This document shows, one piece after another, positions 6,941-11,906 of a stretch of DNA of 13,343 nucleotides. The number at the start of each line of letters is the position of its first letter. Position 1 is the first letter of the stretch. The position numbers and the translations under genes were made by a program. Source of the stretch: S34-282 sp034422075 (GTDB lineage Bacteria > Chloroflexota > Dehalococcoidia > Lucifugimonadales > Australimonadaceae); contig DAOUJX010000013.1 of assembly GCA_034422075.1 (NCBI GenBank), forward strand, positions 1 to 13,343, in the 5' to 3' direction. The notes beneath the pieces are model-generated. The model was given only the letters and a program-made list of their open reading frames with translations. It was not told the DNA's origin and made no database searches.

Positions 6941-8651
6941 CAGGGATGCAGGTGGGGGTATACTGGGGTGGGGTGTCGGCGCGTCTACGCTGCTTTGTGG
7001 GGCCGTAGCTCAGCCGGGAGAGCACCTGCTTTGCAAGCAGGGGGTCAGGGGTTCGAATCCCCTCGGCTCCACCACTCGTGACGGTAGGCAGTACCGAACC
7101 GTTGAGGGCCAGATCCTCTGTCTTCCCGCCTGAGATGAGACTGTCGTCGGGCATGGGCACGGTGTAGCGCATCAGTGCATTGCCCGGCGTGACAAGGATC
7201 TCCTTGACAAAGGTCTCAATGAAGGACTTGCGCTCGGTCAGCTCGCTCTCCTTCAGGAACTCGCTCATGTCCTGAGCGTAGGCGGCGATGGTCTCCACGT
7301 CGTCGAGGACGCTCCTGCGCTCGGAGAGCATGGCCCTTGCCTCCTGGGCGGCCGCTTCAAGCTTCTCCTTGCGCTCGCGGTGCCCCTTGATGCGGCTGGC
7401 GGCATCGGCCATGCTGAGGTCGGTTTCCTCGACGAGTTGCCAGATGCGCTCAAGCCTGCGGTTCACGTCCTCGAGCTCCGCCTCGATGGTCTGCAGCCGC
7501 TCGCGCTGCACATGCGCGATACCGTCCATCTGCTCATCGACGACCTTGACCAGCGCGCGGATATTGCGTTCGGTGAGGATGTTGGAGCGGATCCTCTCGA
7601 TGATCATGGCTTCGAAGCGCCGTGCGTTGAGCCTTGGCGCATCGCAGGCGCTCTTACCGCGCCTCAGAATGGACTGGCAGACGTAGTAGGCGAACTTGCC
7701 GCTCTTGGAGTCCTGACCGGTGAGGGCACGGCCGCAGCGCTTGCACTTGACCAGCCCGCTGAGCAGGTAGGAACTGCCGACCCTGCGGGGATGGACGACC
7801 TTCGGAGCGCGGGAGTGCAGCAGGCGGCTGACCCGCCGGAACCGGGTCTTGGAGATGATGGCGGGAAAGGCCTTCTCCACCCGGATAGGCTCGGCCCCGT
7901 CGCTGGCATTCGCGCCCCAGACCAAGGTACCTGTGTAGGTCTCGTTGGTGAGGATGCCGTGGACGGCGTTCTTGGACCAGCGCTTTCCCCTGGGGCTGGC
8001 GACGCCCTCTTCGTCGAGGGTGCGGGCGATCTCGGTCACGCCCCGTCCGGCCTCGACCAGCTCGAAGATGCGTTTGACGACGCGGGAGGTATCTTCATTG
8101 GGTTCGAGGGTGGGGCGCTTCTTGGCGCCGTCCTGCACCATGATGCGGTTGTAGCCGTAGGGGGTCATGCTGGCGACCCAGAAGCCGCGTGATGCGGCCT
8201 CGCGCATGCCCCGTTTGATCTCTTGGCCGAGGTTCTCCGAGTAGAACTCGTCGAGGGCCTCGTAGAAGGCCTCCATGAGCTTGCCGTTAGGAGTATCGTT
8301 GGCGGGCTCGGTGATGGAGAAGACGCGGACGCCCTTCTTGCGCAGCTTGGACTTGTAGAAGACGGCGTGCTCGCGCCTGCGAGTGAAGCGGGAGAACTTC
8401 CAGACGTGGATCTCGCGGAAGGGCGCACTGGGCCCAGTGGCCGCCTGGATCATCTTGCGGAACTCGGGGCGGTTGTCCTTGCGCCCGCTCTCGGCCTCGT
8501 CGACGTACTCCGCGACCACGACGTAGCCGTTCTTTTCCGCGTGGTCTCTGAGCGCCCGCAGTTGGGCGGCGATGGACAGGTCCACGTCCTGGCGTTCGCT
8601 GGAGACCCTGGCGTAGAGGGCCACAGGGGTGAGGTCGCCTCGCTTCTCCAT
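6918..8651 (-). CDS. Large serine recombinase (integrase)
   Basis: This enzyme cuts and rejoins attachment sites through a serine-DNA intermediate to integrate or excise the element. The 577-residue start at 8651 is set by GGAGG five bases upstream. Domains: catalytic domain with YARVSSERQ (13-21; nucleophile probably Ser17, with Arg15) and WKFSRFTRRR (84-93); recombinase domain (about 150-250, RGFWVASMTPYGYNRI then NETYTGTLVWG); zinc ribbon with Cys303, Cys306, Cys325 and Cys336; a coiled coil about 370-450; and a C-terminal segment to about 526. The last 51 residues are encoded antisense to the tRNA-Ala gene, its leader and the end of metF. They include the well-known antisense-tRNA peptide beginning EGIRTPDPLLAKQ, so they come from host DNA. 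In a circle joined at ACCACTCGT the frame would instead end TSGTNDGGRS (534 residues). Confidence 0.95.
   Translation of the reverse strand: MEKRGDLTPVALYARVSSERQDVDLSIAAQLRALRDHAEKNGYVVVAEYVDEAESGRKDNRPEFRKMIQAATGPSAPFREIHVWKFSRFTRRREHAVFYKSKLRKKGVRVFSITEPANDTPNGKLMEAFYEALDEFYSENLGQEIKRGMREAASRGFWVASMTPYGYNRIMVQDGAKKRPTLEPNEDTSRVVKRIFELVEAGRGVTEIARTLDEEGVASPRGKRWSKNAVHGILTNETYTGTLVWGANASDGAEPIRVEKAFPAIISKTRFRRVSRLLHSRAPKVVHPRRVGSSYLLSGLVKCKRCGRALTGQDSKSGKFAYYVCQSILRRGKSACDAPRLNARRFEAMIIERIRSNILTERNIRALVKVVDEQMDGIAHVQRERLQTIEAELEDVNRRLERIWQLVEETDLSMADAASRIKGHRERKEKLEAAAQEARAMLSERRSVLDDVETIAAYAQDMSEFLKESELTERKSFIETFVKEILVTPGNALMRYTVPMPDDSLISGGKTEDLALNGSVLPTVTSGGAEGIRTPDPLLAKQVLSRLSYGPTKQRRRADTPPQYTPTCIPANVPPQP
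6937..6964 (+). promoter_or_regulatory. Candidate tRNA-Ala promoter
   Basis: TTAGCA (6937-6942), 16-base spacer, TATACT (6959-6964). The -35 overlaps the metF stop codon. The predicted start would be about 28 bases before the tRNA, giving a short 5' leader. The -10 is identical to that of pdxA. Confidence 0.5.
6999..7074 (+). tRNA. tRNA-Ala (TGC), CCA encoded
   Basis: A full cloverleaf can be drawn. The acceptor stem is GGGGCCG/CGGCTCC, with the G3-U70 pair that marks alanine tRNAs. The D arm is GCTC...GAGC, the anticodon arm CCTGC-TTTGCAA-GCAGG, and the T arm AGGGG-TTCGAAT-CCCCT. The anticodon TGC is at 7032-7034, the discriminator base A at 7071, and CCA is encoded at 7072-7074. A mobile element abuts its 3' end, and the gene is left intact by the insertion. 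Confidence 0.97.
7071..7079 (+). repeat. Candidate attachment core, tRNA side
   Basis: ACCACTCGT comprises the tRNA discriminator base, CCA and five further bases. An identical direct copy lies at 11475. Serine integrases need only a short shared core, so nine bases is an acceptable size. If the ends are joined, CTGCC (11458-11462) and GGCAG (7087-7091) become inverted arms placed symmetrically about the core. Confidence 0.55.
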
Positions 8652-8703
8652 CGTTGCCTCCTTCCTGTGCCGCTGCCGCTCAGTGCAGGGAGCCTTCGTC
8701 CCG

Positions 8704-8931
8704 CTACTCTTGCACCGGTTTGTCGGCGCCTCCAAGAGCGAGGCCCTGCCCTCTGGCGCGGCGCTGGCCGAATCGCACGAGCCGCCGCCACTCCCTGTTG
8801 TCCATGTAGAGGCGGAGGGCCTCGCGGATGACCTGGCTCAGGTTGCGGTCCTCCTCCTCCATCACCTGCTTGATCTGCTCGACCATCTCCGGGGGCAGAG
8901 AGAATGTGAGGACCTTCGTCGTCCTGGGCAT
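8704..8931 (-). CDS. Ribbon-helix-helix (CopG/Arc-type) DNA-binding protein
   Basis: A 75-residue protein. The N-terminal strand TKVLTFSLPPEM (5-16) is followed by two helices, VEQIKQVMEEEDRN and LSQVIREALRLYMDNREW (31-48), the classic ribbon-helix-helix layout with a leucine/serine turn between helices. A basic tail (RRLVRFGQRRARGQG) follows. Such proteins bind operators as dimers. The start at 8931 opens the canonical domain, with GGAG about ten bases upstream; a longer start adds only polar residues. It lies 52 bases upstream of the integrase on the same strand, so the two are probably one transcript. It could repress the integrase operon or act as a directionality factor. It could also be an antitoxin, since this subfamily often is one, but no toxin partner is seen. 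Fold assignment is firm; role is inferred. Confidence 0.88.
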   Translation of the reverse strand: MPRTTKVLTFSLPPEMVEQIKQVMEEEDRNLSQVIREALRLYMDNREWRRLVRFGQRRARGQGLALGGADKPVQE

Positions 8932-8968
8932 GGCGCTTCGGCTCCGCTGATGATACTGAGTCATACCA

Positions 8969-8997
8969 TTGTTACCTGCGGCGTGGCCTGCCGTCAA
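8969..8997 (-). promoter_or_regulatory. Candidate promoter of regulator-integrase operon
   Basis: Minus strand TTGACG (8997-8992), 17-base spacer, TAACAA (8974-8969), giving a leader of about 30 bases before the ribbon-helix-helix gene. The -35 matches consensus in five of six positions; the -10 is poor. Confidence 0.35.
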
Positions 8998-9086
8998 CGT
9001 CGCGGCCGCAAAGCCGCCGCCCACCGGGTGCGGCCTTCTCGACCGAAGGCCGGACAGGGCCGCTGAGGACACGTGTTGGACGGCCA

Positions 9087-9398
9087 TCACCCCTCCCCTT
9101 TGTCGCCGTTCTCCTGCACATCGAACGCATCTGACTGCCGCTTCATCTGGGCGCGGATGGCGACCTTGGCAAGGATGGTAAGCCCCCTTATGTAGGCCTC
9201 CCGCTGCTTCGGCGCATAGGGTGCCATCAGCTCTTCCATGGACGCGTCCCCTGGAGCGCTGCCTGCCCGCCGTCTCGGTTGTCCCTCGCTGCGCTTCATC
9301 TCGCGCCACCACAGGGGGAACGTTGGGGGCGCTGGCCCCTCGTTCCCCACCTCGTACAGAGGCAGTGTCTGCCGGTGCGCGACCGCAGAGGGGGTCAA
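9087..9398 (-). CDS. Hypothetical element protein, uncertain start
   Basis: Up to 103 residues from a TTG at 9398, with an internal ATG at 9239 giving 50 residues. No family is recognised. The C-terminal half, MEELMAPYAPKQREAYIRGLTILAKVAIRAQ, reads as an amphipathic helical segment, ending in an acidic tail. The middle (TLPLYEVGNEGPAPPTFPLWWREM) also looks coding, and third positions are GC-rich throughout. The reading frame extends upstream to a stop at 9468-9470 with protein-like text (REKEWQSPALDF) but no better start codon. In the adjacent frame an ATG at about 9522 opens MGRPLRSCPHCLAVVDRLI, with a CxxC pair. The two could be parts of one gene split by a frameshift near 9440. It lies 155 bases upstream of the ribbon-helix-helix gene on the same strand. 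Function unknown. Confidence 0.5.
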   Translation of the reverse strand: MTPSAVAHRQTLPLYEVGNEGPAPPTFPLWWREMKRSEGQPRRRAGSAPGDASMEELMAPYAPKQREAYIRGLTILAKVAIRAQMKRQSDAFDVQENGDKGEG

Positions 9399-9608
9399 AA
9401 AGTCCAGTGCGGGAGATTGCCACTCCTTCTCCCTGCGACCCGGGGAGGAGGTGCGCGGCGGATGCGATCAGCCGGTCCACGACGGCAAGGCAGTGAGGAC
9501 AAGAGCGGAGTGGCCTCCCCATAGCGAGAGGGGCAGGCACCTGCGGGGTCAGGCCTGCTCAGCACTCAACGAGAGGAACGAGCGAACCCTCGGGCGACGG
9601 CCCCGAGG

Positions 9609-10532
9609 CTACTTGCGCCGCCTGTGCCGTCTGTGGCGGCGAGGGTAGTGAACGTTGCGGATAGCGATTGCCTTCGAGTGCTTGGCCACCACGACTTCGA
9701 AGGACTGCTTCTCGAGGCGGTGCTTCCAGATGCGTTCGACGCTGTCGTAGCTGATGCCCAGCGCCCCTTCTACGATCTCGTACCCGGAAACGGGCGCGCC
9801 CTTCGGCGGGAGTCCCAGCCGCTCGAGGAGCTTCAGCAAGAACTGGGCGAGGATGTCGCGCACGGCAAGAAAGGGGCGGACGGCGCGATGGGGCTGTCTC
9901 CGGATCTCGGGCGGGCGCCGCAACCGTCCGCAGTCCACCTGCATTTGCCTCCTTTCCAGTAGTGGCTGCATGGGCTCGTTCCGCTTCCTGGTCTCCTCGC
10001 GAATGAGATCGACAGCGTCGAAATAGGTCGGGATGTGCCCGCTGCGTGCGACGTAGTCGCGCAACATGGCCGGGCAGCCCTCTCCGAAGGGAGGCAGGTG
10101 GATATCCTTCAGCACAGCCGCCACGGCCCTGGCCTCCCAGTCGAAGCTGAACCACTCCATATCGGGGGCATTGACCACCACTGCATTGGCGAGCTCGCGA
10201 GCCTCCTCTAGCGTGGGCCGGTCTTCCTTGCTGGAGAAATCCGGTCTCGCTCTCTTCCGGTAGAGCCGGGTGAGGAGTTGGCGTGCGTCGAAGACCTGCC
10301 ACCACGACCACAGGTCGGCTCGCATGACGTCCAGAAAGGCTGCCTTCTCGGCCCTTCGGTCCTCGTGCTCCGCGGCGAGGTACAGGCGCTGCCTCGCCTC
10401 TTCCAGGTCGGGCACGGATGCGCCAAAGGCGCTGGGATCGAGCGCAAGCTCTTCCATGAGCTGCAGCCGCTGTTTCATGGCCCAGTGGAGATTGCGCTCC
10501 GCTTCTGCGCTGTTTCTCGGCAGCGTAATCAT
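9609..10532 (-). CDS. Hypothetical element protein with possible C-terminal helix-turn-helix
   Basis: A 307-residue soluble protein; no family recognised. The ATG at 10532 has GGGAAGGGAG about seven bases upstream, a good ribosome site. The N-terminal third is strongly helical and charged (EEARQRLYLAAEHEDRRAEK). A tryptophan-rich stretch, LWSWWQVFDARQLL, follows, then a more globular middle (about residues 105-180). Near the C terminus, VSGYEIVEGALGISYDSVER is spaced like a helix-turn-helix, and the protein ends in a His/Arg-rich basic tail (RRHRRHRRRK), so DNA or RNA binding is plausible. It is the largest element gene besides the integrase and transcribed in the same direction, so it may be a replication or control protein or the cargo. 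A longer overlapping minus-strand frame from 10770 is lower in protein-like character and is treated as its shadow. Confidence 0.65.
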   Translation of the reverse strand: MITLPRNSAEAERNLHWAMKQRLQLMEELALDPSAFGASVPDLEEARQRLYLAAEHEDRRAEKAAFLDVMRADLWSWWQVFDARQLLTRLYRKRARPDFSSKEDRPTLEEARELANAVVVNAPDMEWFSFDWEARAVAAVLKDIHLPPFGEGCPAMLRDYVARSGHIPTYFDAVDLIREETRKRNEPMQPLLERRQMQVDCGRLRRPPEIRRQPHRAVRPFLAVRDILAQFLLKLLERLGLPPKGAPVSGYEIVEGALGISYDSVERIWKHRLEKQSFEVVVAKHSKAIAIRNVHYPRRHRRHRRRK

Positions 10533-10856
10533 CCGGCCACTCCCTTCCCGGCCGCGCGCCTCCCTTGTGAGAACCGGCCCTTGAGGCAGTGGGACTCACG
10601 CCCCACTGCAACCGCTCTGGGCCGTAACTCGGAGCACGACGGAACCATGCCACTACAGTAGGACCGTAGCTACGTGGAATCGCCAAGTCGATTTGCTGCA
10701 GAACAACATCGATTTCGTAGCGCCCATGCCTCTTTGGGGGGTTGACGGCGTCATCTGCGAGGTGAGCCACTCAGGCATGGCATATGGATATGGTGTAGGT
10801 GGTATATACACCCCGAGGCGGGTGTCGCACGGGTGTATGGTGTAGGTGGTTGCACC
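10533..10856. promoter_or_regulatory. Divergent control region of the element
   Basis: These 324 bases separate the minus-strand operon from the plus-strand zinc-finger-like gene and contain no convincing gene. They hold the ribosome site of the 307-residue protein and a TTGACG (10742-10747, plus strand) without a fitting -10. There are two similar blocks, GGGCCGTAACTCGG near 10620 and GGACCGTAGCTACG near 10662, and the repeat cluster listed separately. TATATA at 10803-10808 is the best -10-like sequence for the plus-strand gene. Confidence 0.45.
10789..10850 (+). repeat. Direct and inverted GGTGTA repeat cluster before zinc-finger-like gene
   Basis: TATGGTGTAGGTGGT occurs perfectly at 10789-10803 and 10836-10850, 47 bases apart. 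Between them, ATACACCC (10806-10813) is the inverted match of GGGTGTAT (10831-10838), and a further GGGTGT lies at 10820-10825. The second 15-base copy contains the GGTGG ribosome site of the downstream gene. This looks like a multi-site operator or iteron set. Confidence 0.7.
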
Positions 10857-11078
10857 ATGGAATGCCGCATCTGCGGGAACGAGATACCGTCGGCGCGCCT
10901 GGAGCGCTGGCCATGGGCCAAGACGTGCTCCATGCCGTGCGCGGACGGCCTGGCGGTCGAAACCTCGAGGAAGGCGCGCAAAGCCTACAGGAACCGCCGC
11001 AGAGACCGGCGGCGCATCAAGCGCGAGGCGGCACAGCGGACTCACCCGCCGCAGATGGACCGCGACGGCAGAACCTAG
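10857..11078 (+). CDS. Small zinc-finger-like basic protein
   Basis: A 73-residue protein from ATG 10857, with GGTGG seven bases upstream. It starts MECRICGNEIPSARLERW and continues KTCSMPC, giving Cys3-x2-Cys6 and Cys24-x3-Cys28. This spacing is expected of a small treble-clef or zinc-ribbon finger, as in many short phage and element proteins that begin CxxCG and continue CSxxC. The rest is a very basic helix (RKARKAYRNRRRDRRRIKREA, residues about 46-66 with single residues omitted here), suggesting nucleic-acid binding. Its ribosome site lies inside one copy of a 15-base repeat, which fits autoregulation. It is the only plus-strand gene of the element. Its stop codon lies within the left arm of a 10-bp inverted repeat. 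Exact family and function unknown. Confidence 0.72.
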   Translation: MECRICGNEIPSARLERWPWAKTCSMPCADGLAVETSRKARKAYRNRRRDRRRIKREAAQRTHPPQMDRDGRT

Positions 11079-11117
11079 ACCCCCCCTCTGAAGTGGGTGT
11101 GTCCGGCGGTCTAGGTT
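11072..11117. repeat. 10-bp perfect inverted repeat at the stop of the zinc-finger-like gene
   Basis: AACCTAGACC (11072-11081) and GGTCTAGGTT (11108-11117), 26 bases apart. The left arm contains the TAG stop. As RNA it would form a strong hairpin, perhaps protecting or ending the transcript, but only TTTCC follows rather than a T-run. As DNA it could be a protein-binding or recombination site. Confidence 0.65.
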
Positions 11118-11136
11118 GGGTTTCCCTCTATATGAT

Positions 11137-11152
11137 ATTACGCGCGCGTAAT
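11137..11152. repeat. 16-bp perfect palindrome in an AT-rich stretch
   Basis: ATTACGCGCGCGTAAT is self-complementary over all 16 bases, preceded by TATATGAT and followed by GTTTTT. It could be an operator for a dimeric regulator, part of an origin, or a short terminator hairpin with a T-run for the plus-strand gene. Confidence 0.6.
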
Positions 11153-11163
11153 GTTTTTACTCA

Positions 11164-11454
11164 CTACCCACCCCACCTGATTGCCCCCCAGCCCAACAGG
11201 CCCGAGCGCCTGTCCGGGCTCTCGGTTATGACTTCGGTTTCGGGCAATGGTTGCCTCTCCCTGTTCTTCTCTTTGCGCGCTGCGCTTCGTACCGGCTCAC
11301 GCCTCGCCCGCCCTTCTCGCCGCGTCTTGAGGAGCTGCTCCATCATCCGCTCATTCGGACCGCTCGACTCAACCCTCTGCCGGGTTGGCGCTGGCCCGCT
11401 TGCACAGCACGCGCACGCGCCAGCGCCTTTCGGTCTCGTGCGTGCCGAGGTCAT
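11164..11454 (-). CDS. Possible small basic element protein next to the attachment site
   Basis: A 96-residue frame, MTSARTRPKGAGACACC onward, with many Arg and Lys and an ACACC cysteine cluster. No family recognised and coding quality is moderate; a hairpin (AGCCC/GGGCT plus ACAGGC/GCCTGT, 11190-11220) lies within its last third. The ATG at 11454 is chosen because, when the element ends are joined, the integrase stop TGA (11453-11451) overlaps it as ATGA. It would then be the gene immediately after the integrase. In the integrated state it is 4 kb away, starts 21 bases inside the right end, and could be transcribed from host DNA. A directionality factor is an attractive guess, but nothing in the sequence proves it is translated. 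Confidence 0.4.
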   Translation of the reverse strand: MTSARTRPKGAGACACCASGPAPTRQRVESSGPNERMMEQLLKTRREGRARREPVRSAARKEKNRERQPLPETEVITESPDRRSGLLGWGAIRWGG

Positions 11455-11474
11455 GATCTGCCCCCATCGTTTGT

Positions 11475-11483
11475 ACCACTCGT
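11475..11483 (+). repeat. Candidate attachment core, right end of element
   Basis: Second copy of ACCACTCGT, 4,404 bases after the first and in the same orientation. The flanks differ from the tRNA side, as expected for hybrid sites made by a serine integrase. The predicted empty site would read from the tRNA CCA end straight into CTCGTTATGTTCGACC. Confidence 0.5.
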
Positions 11484-11906
11484 TATGTTCGACCGGAGAC
11501 TGGGAACGTAGTACAGCGGCAGGAATACCGCAGATGCCCGGTGGAACGCCGGCCGGCGCAGTGTCGTGGCAATCTTGGGGCACAGGTCAGCTTCAGCTGC
11601 TCACCAGGCAATCCACATGTGCCGCATGGTGATGCGGTAAACACGTTGGCGAACGAGGCTTGACCGTGCTTGATGGTGCATCGTAGTGCTTGCCTGAAAG
11701 TAGTAAGAAAGTAGTAAGAGAGTGCACCCGCTGTCACGTGGCAGCGCTTGCCAGCGCCTCACGCTAATTCCGCGTACATCTCCATTGGGAAAGAATTCCG
11801 GGCGCCTATGCATCCTTGCGCAACATGCCGCAATGCTCCTTGCAGAAACAAGTAAGTAAGTAGCAAGTACGCTTACTCTAGGGGCCGATTTACGGCCAAA
11901 TCAGCC
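11484..11906. other. Non-coding stretch, probably host, with short repeats
   Basis: About 420 bases without a convincing gene. Seen in it: the 12-base palindrome CGCCGGCCGGCG (11547-11558) and a CCGCAT-GGTG-ATGCGG hairpin (11622-11637). There is also a perfect tandem 11-mer, GAAAGTAGTAA twice (11696-11717), and (AAGT)3 at 11850-11861. No promoter with both hexamers and no riboswitch motif is recognised. It should hold the promoter and leader of the secreted-protein gene. Confidence 0.5.
11696..11717 (+). repeat. Tandem 11-mer
   Basis: GAAAGTAGTAA repeated twice without mismatch, followed by a partial third copy (GAGAGTG). The related AAGTAAGTAAGTAG lies 130 bases downstream. Confidence 0.75.

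Larger units (their letters stand above)
7071..11483. mobile_element. 4.4-kb serine-integrase element inserted at the 3' end of tRNA-Ala
   Basis: Left limit: the tRNA end, where a large serine integrase gene lies beside it pointing outward. Right limit: a direct copy of ACCACTCGT at 11475-11483, giving a 4,404-base unit. Contents: integrase, ribbon-helix-helix regulator, two unknown proteins on the minus strand, a small zinc-finger-like protein on the plus strand, and a possible 96-residue protein at the right end. No capsid, terminase, relaxase, primase or ParA-type gene is recognised, so it is not an obvious phage, conjugative element or plasmid. A nine-base repeat alone is weak evidence. 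It gains support because joining the ends there gives the integrase frame a prompt stop codon overlapping the next ATG. The right limit is therefore likely but unproven. Confidence 0.72.

Noticed and set aside
7380..8192. 270-codon plus-strand frame antisense to the integrase
   Set aside because: It is a mirror of the GC-rich integrase codons, with no ribosome site and no recognisable domain.
4184..9192. Shared AAGCCCCCTTATG near 4176 and 9180
   Set aside because: Short match in unrelated contexts (intergenic hairpin and coding sequence) with no shared flanks; probably chance.
8704..9540. One 278-codon minus-strand frame covering the ribbon-helix-helix gene and everything upstream
   Set aside because: Only the last 75 residues look like a known protein and they have their own start. 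The middle is Arg/Gly/Ala-rich shadow text in the wrong frame for the 9087-9398 gene.
9544..9552. GGGGTCAGG, a nine-base match to the variable/T-arm region of tRNA-Ala, as an alternative element end
   Set aside because: It lies within the element's own gene cluster and at a tRNA position that would not leave the tRNA 3' end intact. ACCACTCGT at 11475 fits the integrase frame better.
10619..10680. tRNA-like start GGGCCGTAACTC resembling the 5' end of tRNA-Ala
   Set aside because: No matching acceptor 3' strand, anticodon arm or T arm can be drawn, so it is not a tRNA or tRNA fragment.
9559..10770. 403-codon minus-strand frame overlapping the 307-residue gene
   Set aside because: Its composition is low-complexity Arg/Ala/Gly/Pro text, and the 307-residue frame has the better ribosome site and protein-like sequence. 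Both cannot easily be coding over the same stretch.
11164..11583. 139-codon version of the right-end minus frame starting at 11583
   Set aside because: The first 43 codons cross the proposed attachment core into host DNA and have no ribosome site; the ATG at 11454 is preferred.
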